A stretch of 64,000 nucleotides of DNA, from contig NZ_CP150269.1 of assembly GCF_037976825.1 (NCBI RefSeq), positions 3,919,501-3,983,500 of the forward strand, given 5' to 3'. The first letter of the stretch is position 1; the number at the start of each line of letters is the position of its first letter. The notes beneath the pieces were generated by a model. The model did not search any database, was not told where the DNA came from, and saw only the letters and a list, made by a program, of their open reading frames with translations. Source of the stretch: Paenibacillus sp. FSL K6-1330 (GTDB lineage Bacteria; Bacillota; Bacilli; Paenibacillales; Paenibacillaceae). The position numbers and the translations under genes were made by a program. This document shows positions 27,409 through 35,837 of the stretch, one piece after another.

Positions 27409-28185
27409 TTATTCGCTCATGTGAGCCTGCAGGCTCTTCGGCTTCATCTGAACCAGCCCTTCCTTCGTAATCTGCTGGGCATAACTCATCTGGTTGCCCG
27501 GAAACTTCCGCATCTTCCACCCGTTCATATTCCGGTTGCCGCCATAGAGCGGATCCGCGTAGACCCCTTCGATCGTCAAACTTCTCAGCATCTTGAAGAA
27601 ACTGCTGCTCGTCACCCCGCGCATGGGAAATTTATCCCCCTTTTCCATAGCGGTCAGCACTTCATCCTGCTGCTGAGCCTCAAGTTCCGTAAAAACCTTT
27701 TTATACTTTTGCTGGCAGTAACTCTTAAGTCCCTCCAGACCCAACGTGAACATTTCGTTGCGTTTCAGGCGCGACTGCTCTCCCTGCGTTGCCTGGGCTT
27801 GGACAAAAGGACCCATCATATAGTCCCGCGCATTATATCCCCAAGGACCTGCAAGCTGATGATCAATAAAAAAGGCTACGCCCAGCGCCTTGGCTCCAGG
27901 GCCGTTCTCATCTTCGGGATAAATCCGTTCGACCGCCGCTTCGGTCATTTTAAACTGCTCCTGATTAAAGAACATTAGCGCATCCTGCAACGAAGCTTCC
28001 GGCTTGCTGGCCGGTGCGGGGGAGTTGTTTTTCTCAAGATTGTCCGTCAGGACACCCCCGAACACGCTGCCAACGATCAGACCGCCCAGCGTCATACCCG
28101 AGGCTTTCAAAAAATTCCGCCGGGATTCATCCGGTTGTTCTGACCGGGCCGGCTTGCTGTTCTTTCCCAATTTCAGTCCTGGCAA
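27409..28185 (-). CDS. Gluconate 2-dehydrogenase subunit 3 family protein with Tat signal
   Basis: 258 residues. The N-terminal twin-arginine signal SRRNFLKASG is near residue 21, followed by a hydrophobic helix, so the folded protein is exported by Tat. The rest matches the small (subunit 3) family that binds the GMC-type large subunit and carries it across the membrane. The start is TTG at 28185, six bases after GGAGGG; no better ATG is in range. It is the first gene of the four-gene unit with the flavoprotein, TatA and cupredoxin. Confidence 0.88.
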   Translation of the reverse strand: MPGLKLGKNSKPARSEQPDESRRNFLKASGMTLGGLIVGSVFGGVLTDNLEKNNSPAPASKPEASLQDALMFFNQEQFKMTEAAVERIYPEDENGPGAKALGVAFFIDHQLAGPWGYNARDYMMGPFVQAQATQGEQSRLKRNEMFTLGLEGLKSYCQQKYKKVFTELEAQQQDEVLTAMEKGDKFPMRGVTSSSFFKMLRSLTIEGVYADPLYGGNRNMNGWKMRKFPGNQMSYAQQITKEGLVQMKPKSLQAHMSE

Positions 28186-28199
28186 TATGATCCCTCCAA

Positions 28200-28434
28200 T
28201 TGTGATATTGTGGATACAATAATAAAGACCACTTTGAATCAGTTACCCAAAATTTATCTTTTTAAAAAGCAACATTTGTCATCAATCGTCAAAATGCAAC
28301 TAAGTTCCTAGTAAGAGACCCCGGCGCTTACGTTAGCCTCGCCCAGCTCTTTCATAAAGGAACGACGCACGCAGCGCCAGCCCTATTTACGGCTATGATA
28401 AGAATAGAGCGCCTTGCTGCCTGCTTTTTTGGAA
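28200..28434. other. Intergenic, promoter region of the oxidase operon
   Basis: About 235 bases between the subunit 3 gene and the DoxX-gene terminator. It must hold the promoter of the oxidase unit, but no clear -35/-10 pair or operator was recognised. Confidence 0.4.
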
Positions 28435-28436
28435 AC

Positions 28437-28471
28437 AAAAAAGAGCCCCCGGTTTTCTACCGGAGGGCTGA
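28437..28471 (-). terminator. Terminator of the DoxX-like gene
   Basis: On the minus strand AGCCCTCCGGT...ACCGGGGGCT, a strong 11 bp stem with one mismatch and a 5 base loop, followed by CTTTTTTG. Confidence 0.88.
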
Positions 28472-28531
28472 CATGACCACTGATTCAACCATGTGGTAAC
28501 ATCGCAATATTCAAAAGGTTGCAATTGTATT

Positions 28532-28957
28532 TTAGTGTAAGCGGCTCTTTGCTGGTCGTAGAGCCCACGAAAAGATATTTAGTGCAGCATATGAAAGCGG
28601 AAGGATAAGATTAAAACCGTAATCACCATAATCGTTAGCAAATGCATGAGACAATGCCGCACCCGTCATCAAAAAGAAGATTCCTGCGTGAACCCATTCT
28701 TTAAGTCGAGGTAAACCTGGCACGACGAGAGTGATGGCTCCAAGCACTTTCCATATCCCGAGAATAGTCAATATGTATAATGGGTAGCCCAGATTCGTAA
28801 CTAAATCGAGGTTGCCTCCAAATTGCATCAGTTGTCCGATACCACTTAGCATAATAGCTGCTGCGAGTAGTAATGTGACTGACCAATAAGCAACCATTTT
28901 TCCGTGGGGCTGGGTATTTACTTTCATGGTCGTTTCCACACCGATCATCTTACTCAT
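28532..28957 (-). CDS. DoxX-like four-helix membrane protein
   Basis: 141 residues with four predicted membrane helices and the DoxX-family pattern (LSGIGQLMQF, then LGIWKVLGAITLVVPGLPRLKEW). Family members are associated with respiratory or redox functions, but no clear activity can be assigned. The ATG at 28957 has a GGAGGG site, which lies inside a 33-codon upstream ORF whose stop overlaps this start (ATGA), so translation is likely coupled. A strong terminator follows. Confidence 0.8.
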   Translation of the reverse strand: MSKMIGVETTMKVNTQPHGKMVAYWSVTLLLAAAIMLSGIGQLMQFGGNLDLVTNLGYPLYILTILGIWKVLGAITLVVPGLPRLKEWVHAGIFFLMTGAALSHAFANDYGDYGFNLILPLSYAALNIFSWALRPAKSRLH

Positions 28958-29055
28958 TTGTTTCCCTCCTCATTTCTATTAATTACAAAAACGAGTCCCG
29001 TTCCATTTCCTAAAGCGATAAAGCTGTCTTTTTCCTCTAGCGTATAATTTGCCAT
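28954..29055 (-). CDS. 33-residue ORF, likely remnant of a GyrI-like protein
   Basis: Starts MANYTLEEKDSFIALG with a good AGGAAGGGA site and ends NRNEEGNK; the stop overlaps the DoxX start. The first 16 residues resemble the N-terminus of GyrI-like/AraC effector-binding proteins (YdeE type, usually 150 residues or more). The rest of that domain is missing, so this is probably an internal-deletion remnant that now acts as a coupled leader. Confidence 0.5.
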   Translation of the reverse strand: MANYTLEEKDSFIALGNGTGLVFVINRNEEGNK

Positions 29056-29358
29056 ATTCAATCCCTTCCTTTTCTTAGAGTTTTCAATGATTTGTCATTT
29101 CGCTTGATGGGTAAATAATAACTTTAAATTATGTCAAAAAATGATACTGTTTTAGGGGAATCGTATCAGCAAATTTAAAAACCAGAAAAACGCTGCTTGA
29201 AAGCGGCTATTCATATAGCGTGATGACCTTAGTTAAGTTTCGGTGTACCCCATTTGCTTTAAAAGAAAAGTATGAAATTGATAATTGATACTTAGCTTCG
29301 GATTTTAAATGAGAGTCCTTATGGGCATACTAGATATACGATAAACGTAAGGGGAAGA
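29056..29358. other. Intergenic promoter region between divergent genes
   Basis: About 300 bases between the short ORF (minus) and the MprF-like gene (plus). AT-rich; contains a small hairpin CGCTGCTTGAAAGCGGC near 29190 but no gene. Confidence 0.4.
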
Positions 29359-30357
29359 ATGCAAATGGCAAAGGTGAAAAAGCAGTTTGCACGATTGGGG
29401 AAATTAAAACTCATCTCAACATTATATCGCATGAAAATTGTGAAGATCTTGATTCCTATGATCATCCTCGGAATGATTGTTTGGGCGGGAAAGTCTGAGC
29501 TGGGCCGGATTGACTGGGCTGCCACGCTGGAAATCCTTAAGCATCTCGACCCTACACGAATCTTCCTTCTATTGTCTCTATCCCTAGTCGCAGTCGCATC
29601 GGTTAGCGTCTATGAGTTTTTGCTTCGGCATCATTTCAAGCTTCCTCTCGGGATCTGGGCGACTTTCCGCTATGCATGGATTGCTAACACGTCAAACAAT
29701 GTTATAGGATTTGCCGGGATCGTTGGTGCCGCGCTTCGTACCTTCCTATACCGAGGGCGAGGAGTTTCGATACCAACTATAACAGCTTGTATTGCCTTTC
29801 TGGCTACTATTACAATTACGGGAGTTTCGCTGCTGGCTTGGGGGGATTTGACCGGGCTGTTTCCGATCGATGCGGTGATTCAATCTCATCGCTGGACCTT
29901 GTATGCTGTCTGGGCGATCGCGCTTTATCTGCCGGGGTACCTGCTCTTTCAGCGGACTCCCTTCTATAGCAAATGGCTGAACCGCAATCTGCCCCAGATG
30001 AATCTGTCCATAATCGTTGCAGCTGTAGGTGTCTCTGTCGTGGAGTGGCTATTAGCAGGCGTTGCCTTCTGGGCGATTGCGGCGACTCTACTTCCGGAAT
30101 TTCCTCTTCGAACGGCATTAGGCATTTACACCGTCGCCGTAGCGACTGGTCTTGTCAGTATGACACCCGGCGGCATTGGCGGTTTTGATCTTATTACCCT
30201 GCTTGGTCTTCAGTCCCTTGGATACCCTCCTGAAACAAACGCTGCGGTTCTTGTATTATTTCGTTTGATGTACTATTTGATCCCTTGGCTCATTGGACTG
30301 GTAATGGGAGGCATTGAGTTTGCACTAGGTCGATACCGTACCCAGTTTGATGTATAA
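29359..30357 (+). CDS. MprF-type flippase domain protein (LPG synthase membrane part only)
   Basis: 332 residues with about eight membrane helices, matching the N-terminal UPF0104/flippase part of MprF (hallmarks SVYEFLLR, NTSNNVIGFAGIVGAALR, and VSMTPGGIGGFDL). Full-length MprF has about 850 residues and adds a cytosolic domain that puts lysine on phosphatidylglycerol; that domain is absent and the frame ends cleanly. It may thus move lipids or have another role, as do other stand-alone members. The ATG at 29359 follows AAGGGGAAG. Single gene, with a bidirectional terminator about 150 bp downstream. Confidence 0.85.
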   Translation: MQMAKVKKQFARLGKLKLISTLYRMKIVKILIPMIILGMIVWAGKSELGRIDWAATLEILKHLDPTRIFLLLSLSLVAVASVSVYEFLLRHHFKLPLGIWATFRYAWIANTSNNVIGFAGIVGAALRTFLYRGRGVSIPTITACIAFLATITITGVSLLAWGDLTGLFPIDAVIQSHRWTLYAVWAIALYLPGYLLFQRTPFYSKWLNRNLPQMNLSIIVAAVGVSVVEWLLAGVAFWAIAATLLPEFPLRTALGIYTVAVATGLVSMTPGGIGGFDLITLLGLQSLGYPPETNAAVLVLFRLMYYLIPWLIGLVMGGIEFALGRYRTQFDV

Positions 30358-30506
30358 ACTTGGTTTATTGCTTGGTAGTGCTGCCCTCTCTAACCAAAAT
30401 GTCCGATTCCCATATTATTACTCAAACTCTCGTTCCCTCCACTCGCATAGCAGGTGGTTTTATGTTTCGCACGCTATCGCGTGCTCAACTGACTAAAGTC
30501 GTAATA

Positions 30507-30535
30507 AGAGAGCCCACTTAATGTGGACTCTCTTT
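30507..30535. terminator. Bidirectional terminator between the MprF-like and DUF4179 genes
   Basis: AGAGAGCCCAC-TTAAT-GTGGACTCTCT stem with one mismatch, with T-rich ends on both strands, between two convergent genes. Confidence 0.75.
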
Positions 30536-30550
30536 GGGATTTTAGCTCCA

Positions 30551-32164
30551 TTATAGTTTAACTTCTACGTCCCGATCTGGATCGGTGTATTTATAAATAC
30601 CAGGGTTTAGTTCAATCATCTCATCCAATGGAATACCACTATAGCTGTCAACATTTATTTCTGTAGAAACCATACCCTTAGGTGTAATTTCAGGTACTAC
30701 TTCTTTGCCGTTAATTCGCAGAGTTGTTTGGTTAACGCCCCTGAAGCCTGGAGATTCGGATTGTGACTCTACAATCAAACTCTCCCCCTCCATATAATAC
30801 GTGAACTGAATATCAAATCCATCGACATTGAGTTTGGTATACTGCTTTTCTTGTTTTGGTTTGTTTAGAGTAATCCAGTTCTTCGTAGTATCCCGTTTCT
30901 CAACGACAGCATCTTTTAATATCAGCTTCATTGGAACATCAGACCAGTTTTTGTACCACTCCGGAGATTCAAATTGAAATAAATGCTGATAGCTTTCGGG
31001 AAGGTTACCTTTCAAAGTCCTCACCCCAGTAATTATGTTATCCCCTATAGCCAATTGTGCTATGTTGTAATGAACAATTCCATTCTTAAGAGAACCTTCT
31101 TCGTTTATTAGAATTTGGATATCTAAAGGAGTAATCACAAGTTGTTCTAAAGTGATACGTGATTTTTCTTGGAATTCAGGACTAGTAAGTAATTTATTTG
31201 TGTAGATAGCCTCACTTGCTTTTTGACCATCTGCTTTAAAATCGAATTTCCAAGTGCCCAATATCCGCTTTGCTTCTTCAATGTAACTGAAATGAATACT
31301 CGCATCCGTCCAATCTGTTTTGGTCATATTGAACACCTGCTCTATCAACAAATCTTTATCTTCGCTCGGTAAAATAGTTGGAATTGCGTCTAATTCTTGA
31401 TCACCGGTATGAACTACTAAATGAGGATTACCATGTCCTAAGTGAGATGGGGAAGCAGCGACTTTATAGCGGATAACGGTTTGATTTCCATCCTGTCTAA
31501 CGGACTCAATATGAATCGTTGGATACTGTGCAACTCCTGTAATCATTGTATCTCCGGGTTGATGATTAGAATTCAAGCGAATATCCCGATCACGGTAAAA
31601 AATAAGATTTTGTGCTTCGAACGTATATTCCTTCGTGTCATCCTTTAAGGTATCGGGTGTTTCATAGACACCAATGAGTTTCTGGCTGTCCGGATCGTAT
31701 CCAAAATAACCATATACTTTTGCCTTCGATTTGTATTCACTTGTCATTGTATTTATTTCTGTAGCAAATCCAGTATATTGCGTCAGATCAGTTGGAGTGT
31801 CCAGAGACACGAGCATCTTCATTTTTTCTCCATCAGTCACAACACCATTCAAATTCATGGTCACACCTGAACTGGAAGATTGAAGATCATACTGCTGGCC
31901 GATACCGTTATTCAATGCATTTGCAACGCTACCTCCTCCGATTCGATCCCAATCAATCGTCACACTTGCGAATACAGGGATGGCGACAAGTAAGAAACAA
32001 GAGAAAACGATACTGATAGGAATAACTTTACCGCGTTGCCGAGTAGCCTTTTGAGAAGTTTGCAGATTGACTCGTCGATTGTGTGCTTCATTTTCGATGG
32101 CTGTCCACATCAAGTCATAATCCGGCTGAGGAGTACGCCTAACATTTTCAAAAAAACGATTCAT
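30551..32164 (-). CDS. DUF4179 membrane protein, putative anti-sigma factor
   Basis: 537 residues: about 45 cytoplasmic residues, one membrane helix (VIPISIVFSCFLLVAIPVFA), then a large extracytoplasmic region starting with the DUF4179 domain. This is the usual layout for the partner of an ECF sigma factor in Bacillales, where the N-terminal part holds the sigma factor and the outer domain senses envelope state. The start ATG at 32164 overlaps the end of the sigma gene by 17 bp, which supports that pairing. The signal sensed and the regulon are unknown. Confidence 0.82.
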   Translation of the reverse strand: MNRFFENVRRTPQPDYDLMWTAIENEAHNRRVNLQTSQKATRQRGKVIPISIVFSCFLLVAIPVFASVTIDWDRIGGGSVANALNNGIGQQYDLQSSSSGVTMNLNGVVTDGEKMKMLVSLDTPTDLTQYTGFATEINTMTSEYKSKAKVYGYFGYDPDSQKLIGVYETPDTLKDDTKEYTFEAQNLIFYRDRDIRLNSNHQPGDTMITGVAQYPTIHIESVRQDGNQTVIRYKVAASPSHLGHGNPHLVVHTGDQELDAIPTILPSEDKDLLIEQVFNMTKTDWTDASIHFSYIEEAKRILGTWKFDFKADGQKASEAIYTNKLLTSPEFQEKSRITLEQLVITPLDIQILINEEGSLKNGIVHYNIAQLAIGDNIITGVRTLKGNLPESYQHLFQFESPEWYKNWSDVPMKLILKDAVVEKRDTTKNWITLNKPKQEKQYTKLNVDGFDIQFTYYMEGESLIVESQSESPGFRGVNQTTLRINGKEVVPEITPKGMVSTEINVDSYSGIPLDEMIELNPGIYKYTDPDRDVEVKL

Positions 32165-32666
32165 TACTTCTCATCTCCTTTAGTTGTGGTTCAACCATTT
32201 TATTAAGAAGTTTTAGCCCCTTGTTTAATCTTGATTTTGCAGTTCCTTCGGGTATGTTCATCACTTTAGAAATTTCGGGTACGGTCAATTCGTTGATAAA
32301 TCGAAGCACAACCACCATTCTAATTTTTTCAGGGAGCTCACTGTATAATCCTTGTAGCTCATCCTTCGTTTCCCGATGATCTAAACATTCTTCTACGGGG
32401 TTATAGTCCTGAGTTTTGGATAACAAATAATGACGCACTTCTTTCATCCATCCTGTTTTACGTCTCCTCATAACATTGTTACATTCATTCGAAGCAATTC
32501 GTAGAATCCACGATTTCAAGTTCCTTACCTTAGTTCTGTCTGCCAAGATTACTTTGACAAATACCTCTTGGGAAATATCCTCAGCATCAGCCTGATTTTT
32601 CATTATATAGTAACAAAAATAATAAACTTGCTCCTTATACATTTCGAAAATCTCTCGATCAGTCAT
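32148..32666 (-). CDS. ECF-type RNA polymerase sigma factor
   Basis: 172 residues. Region 2 near residues 10-75 (DAEDISQEVFVKV, then LKSWILRIASNECNN) and region 4 near 110-160 (LPEKIRMVVVLRFINELTVPEISKVMNIPEGTAKSRL) are clear. It redirects RNA polymerase to a small set of promoters and is likely held by the DUF4179 protein encoded next. The start ATG at 32666 has an AAGGGGGTG site; a longer frame upstream is not needed. It is probably autoregulated from a promoter in the 32670-32870 region, where no consensus could be fixed. Confidence 0.9.
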   Translation of the reverse strand: MTDREIFEMYKEQVYYFCYYIMKNQADAEDISQEVFVKVILADRTKVRNLKSWILRIASNECNNVMRRRKTGWMKEVRHYLLSKTQDYNPVEECLDHRETKDELQGLYSELPEKIRMVVVLRFINELTVPEISKVMNIPEGTAKSRLNKGLKLLNKMVEPQLKEMRSNESFF

Positions 32667-32867
32667 TCTCACGCACCCCCTTTTGTTATTCTCATACATA
32701 AGACTGATAAGGCTATGTAATCGTTCATTTTGGTTATACTTATTCTTAACTCGTGACAAGTCTTTGATCGAATTTGAATTGCAATATATTCTTGTCTCGC
32801 GACAACAGATCCGCAAGCAGTTCTTTCCACGAAAATCGCCCTTCACCTGATCTCTTACATGTGACAT

Positions 32868-33092
32868 TAGTGAATCGGCAAGCTTTCAGGTTAAATGCAA
32901 GCCAATTCATATTAGAAAGTTATTAGACTGCTATTCTCTGCTGTCGTTAAACTATCCTGCCCGTTAGCTGATCGAAAGAGCAGCCCGCTCACATTGCCCG
33001 ACTGCCTTCTTGTATTTATTGAACTGACACTTCCCGTTAGTTCAGTTTCGAAATAACTCAAGGATATTCAGATTTAGAACTTGTACCGATAA
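32868..33092. repeat. Non-coding region with members of the CCCGTTAG repeat family
   Basis: Holds CTGCCCGTTAGCTGATCGAA, a GCAGCCCG...CGACTGCC hairpin remnant, and an imperfect inverted repeat TGAACTGAC...GTTAGTTCA around CACTTCCC (about 33018-33044). The same elements recur near 23519, 35660, 46090 and 57035. No gene is seen on either strand. Confidence 0.55.
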
Positions 33093-33096
33093 AACA

Positions 33097-33124
33097 AAAA
33101 AAGCCGCTAATATAGCGACTTTCT
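33097..33124 (-). terminator. Terminator of the rsgA gene; repeated element
   Basis: AGTCGCTA-TAT-TAGCGGCT stem followed by TTTTTTT on the minus strand. Almost the same terminator is used at 35803-35826 and 46143-46168. Confidence 0.85.
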
Positions 33125-33247
33125 ATGGGATTATGCTTTTGTCCTTCGACGACAACAACAGACTCTGCTAGTCCATTATCTATCAACATTCGGCATTATC
33201 TCAATCCAAGCTACATAAAGACTTGTACGATATGCTTATCAGTAAAA

Positions 33248-34327
33248 TCAATGTTTATCGTTAGTACGACGAGTCTCCTTACTCTTCTGCCTTTCCCATA
33301 CTTTCATCGTTACTTGCTGATGGTCTTTACTGCGTAAATAAGTAGCTTTATCATCAACAAACGCAGCTTCCTTTTTAAGAGTTAGATAACTTTCCCACCG
33401 TTCATAGGCAAGGTTTCCGTCCTCAATCGCCATTTTTATCGCACAACCAGGCTCGCTTTGGTGCTTACAATCTGAAAATTTGCATCGTCCTAAAAACTGT
33501 TTTACATCAGAAAAGCTCTCTCTCAAGCCTTCAGAAACATTCCACATACCAAGCTCACGCATGCCAGGGGTATCAATAACCATCACGCCGCTGTCCAATC
33601 TAATCAGCTGACGATGCGTGGTGGTGTGTCTTCCTTTGCTATCATCTTCTCGAATTTCTTTGACAGACATCACCTTCTTGCCTGCCAAAGCATTGACAAG
33701 ACTGGATTTTCCCGCACCCGACGATCCAAGAAAAACAATGGTCTTTCCTTTTTTAAAATAGTCTGCAAGTCCGTCAATGCCATAGCCCGTTTTTGCACTG
33801 ATCGCGTGAACATCCACGTCAATCGCAATTTGTTTGACTGAAGTAAGTTGTGCAGAGTAGTCTTCTATTAAATCTGATTTCGTCAGCACCACAACAGGCA
33901 CTGCACCCGACTGCCATGATAGAGTTAAATAGCGTTCTAATCGCTTTAGATTCAAATCGTGATTAAGGGATTGCATGATGAATACATAGTCGAAATTAGC
34001 AGCAACCGTCTGCTCTTTAATGGTTTTGACATATTCAGACCCATGACCGGATAAGTCATTTCTCGCAAATTTGGATTTGCGTTTTAACGTTTTTATAATA
34101 AGGCTTTCACCCTCTGTGTTGTATTGAATTTCTACAAAGTCACCAGTAGTGGGGAATTCCTCAGTACAGTTGTTGAAATAAACACTCGATTTTAGTTTTG
34201 CGGTGCATTCACCATACTCGGTAACAAGGCTGTAGCTCCCTTTATGCACAGCGGTAACTCTTGCATAAGTCCCCTCTATGTCTATTGAATAATTTTGAGC
34301 CGGAAAGCCGTAGTCTTTTAGATTCAT
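33248..34327 (-). CDS. rsgA: Ribosome small subunit-dependent GTPase A
   Basis: 359 residues. An N-terminal OB-fold precedes a circularly permuted GTPase: G4 TKSDL near 150, then G1 GSSGAGKSSL near 200, G2/G3 (KGRHTT; DTPGMREL), and a C-terminal zinc site CKFSDCKH...CAIK. RsgA hydrolyses GTP while checking late maturation of the 30S subunit. The ATG at 34327 has a GGAGG site; the upstream in-frame starts overlap the preceding gene. It begins 14 bp after the phosphotransferase stop. It is longer than the usual 290-300 residue RsgA and not beside prpC/prkC, so it may be a second, accessory copy. Confidence 0.9.
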   Translation of the reverse strand: MNLKDYGFPAQNYSIDIEGTYARVTAVHKGSYSLVTEYGECTAKLKSSVYFNNCTEEFPTTGDFVEIQYNTEGESLIIKTLKRKSKFARNDLSGHGSEYVKTIKEQTVAANFDYVFIMQSLNHDLNLKRLERYLTLSWQSGAVPVVVLTKSDLIEDYSAQLTSVKQIAIDVDVHAISAKTGYGIDGLADYFKKGKTIVFLGSSGAGKSSLVNALAGKKVMSVKEIREDDSKGRHTTTHRQLIRLDSGVMVIDTPGMRELGMWNVSEGLRESFSDVKQFLGRCKFSDCKHQSEPGCAIKMAIEDGNLAYERWESYLTLKKEAAFVDDKATYLRSKDHQQVTMKVWERQKSKETRRTNDKH

Positions 34328-34341
34328 GATACCTCCAATTG

Positions 34342-35373
34342 TCATTGTTCATTCCTTATCTCAAAGATTTTTTGCAGGGTTTGGATGTGCAGCATTCTTT
34401 CATCATCTGTATCTTGGAGTTTGTTTCCTGATCCTGCGTCCATATACCACTCTACAAGCCTGTATCCGAACATCAGTAGAATCAACTCATAAACGCAGTT
34501 ATTCTCTATGTGTGAAATATCCACATATTCCGAAAAGCCCTTGTAATACGCCGGGATACATCTATGGTAGTATTCAACCATGTTTTCAATATCGGCTTCG
34601 TCCGCGATAAGACTTGCCATGTCTTCACCTAAATAGCCCCACCCCGTGGTATCCCAGTCCATGAGTATGGTTTTACTGTCTGAATAGAATATGTTTGCCA
34701 CCCAAAAATCCCTGTGGCACAGCACGATGGGCAGCTTTTCTATACGGTTGAATATTTCGTCTGCGTTTTCATCAATGTCGATGAGCATATTACATAGGTG
34801 TTTCGGGATTTCGCAATCGTCGGAGCGTATATAATCGTACACTCTATTCCATGACCGATAATGAAGATAGAAGTTCTTCATACAATCCACTTTACTCAGG
34901 TTGGTCAAGCTCTGTAAAACAACTGGCTGTTCGGCATATAACTTGCCTTGGTACCGTCCTAATTCCTCGGCTGCGCGTTCATACATATCGCCGGTCAAGT
35001 CTAATCCCGATATGCCTTCGATATTTTCCATCCAAATCTGCGTTTCGTTTTCTTCTTCGTTCATTTCGGCGTGATAGCATTCAGGCCAACGGAATGATTC
35101 AGAAAACAGAGCGCCAAAATTGGATTTATAAAAATCATATTCCCTACGCCAGGAATCGGGATCGCTGTAGCGCTCCCATTTCTTCTGCGTTTTTAAAATA
35201 ATTCTATAAGGTAACATCCCGCCGTCAGTGGTTTTGGCGTTGCCCGTTATAAGCTGTACATCGCCCACTGTACCACCATGTAATGGTTTGGTCTGAAAAT
35301 CGGTGCAGATTATTGTTGTACCGAGCATTTTGCTTAAAATCGGTGTCAAAGTTTCGGCTGTTATTTCGCTCAT
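34342..35373 (-). CDS. APH-like phosphotransferase family protein
   Basis: 343 residues of the aminoglycoside phosphotransferase/choline kinase-like fold. The catalytic loop reads LCHRDFWVANIF and the metal-binding segment ILMDWDTTGWGYLGED. Such proteins phosphorylate small molecules (aminoglycosides, macrolides, choline, homoserine); the substrate here is not predictable. The start ATG at 35373 has a GGAGG site nine bases upstream; the track extension to 35448 lacks one. A mutated duplicate lies at 45051-45912. It is likely co-transcribed with rsgA. Confidence 0.85.
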   Translation of the reverse strand: MSEITAETLTPILSKMLGTTIICTDFQTKPLHGGTVGDVQLITGNAKTTDGGMLPYRIILKTQKKWERYSDPDSWRREYDFYKSNFGALFSESFRWPECYHAEMNEEENETQIWMENIEGISGLDLTGDMYERAAEELGRYQGKLYAEQPVVLQSLTNLSKVDCMKNFYLHYRSWNRVYDYIRSDDCEIPKHLCNMLIDIDENADEIFNRIEKLPIVLCHRDFWVANIFYSDSKTILMDWDTTGWGYLGEDMASLIADEADIENMVEYYHRCIPAYYKGFSEYVDISHIENNCVYELILLMFGYRLVEWYMDAGSGNKLQDTDDERMLHIQTLQKIFEIRNEQ

Positions 35374-35440
35374 TATGGAGTCCTCCAATCGTTTTTTTAA
35401 AAGGTACAACATTTTTATGCCTGTTGTTCGCCGTTCAAAT

Positions 35441-35560
35441 TTACCCAACTAGTTTTTCAGAGGTTATGTTATCGAGTTCAGAAAGCAACTGTGCTACGGT
35501 CGATTTTCCACTAGCCATGATCCCTGTGGTTAATATAATGCTTGGCTTCTCCATTAACAT
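35441..35560 (-). pseudogene. N-terminal fragment of a P-loop kinase
   Basis: 39 codons including MEKPSIILTTGIMASGKST, a Walker A P-loop as in small AAA/phosphotransferase kinases, then TAA at 35441. Intact relatives run to about 170 residues or more, so only the start survives. It sits directly upstream of the APH-like gene; the duplicate at 45.9 kb lacks it. Confidence 0.5.
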
Positions 35561-35590
35561 ATTAAAATCACCATCCTTAGCGTCTACATA

Positions 35591-35700
35591 AACATCATAT
35601 TTGAAAAGAAGACAACGATGAAAGGTCGACTATAGATATATTCATTTATAACCTCTTGCTGCCCGTTAGCTTAATGAAATAGCGATTGGAAAATGATTAG
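35591..35700. repeat. Dispersed 100 bp repeat, copy 2
   Basis: CATCATATTTGAAAAGAAGA...GACTATAGATATATTC...GCCCGTTAGCTTAATGAAAT...AAAATGATTAG. It is almost identical to 46015-46123; both sit upstream of a copy of the APH-like gene, so they belong to one duplicated block. A shorter copy is at 24655. Confidence 0.85.
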
Positions 35701-35748
35701 ATATTTGTCTAACCAGTAATCGGACACGTTCTAGTCCTTTACGGCAAT

Positions 35749-35826
35749 CGGTACAAGTTCGTGACCTCGAATCGGGACATGAACTTGTACCGATATAACA
35801 AAAAAAGCCGCTAAATTAGCGACTTT
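35749..35826 (-). terminator. Terminator of the GNAT gene with adjacent 12 bp inverted repeat
   Basis: The stem AGTCGCTAATTTAGCGGCT followed by TTTTTTG on the minus strand (35803-35826) ends the GNAT gene. Just beyond, CGGTACAAGTTC (35749-35760) and GAACTTGTACCG (35781-35792) form a perfect 12 bp inverted repeat with a 20 base loop. Confidence 0.8.
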
Positions 35827-35837
35827 CAAGGGGTCAA

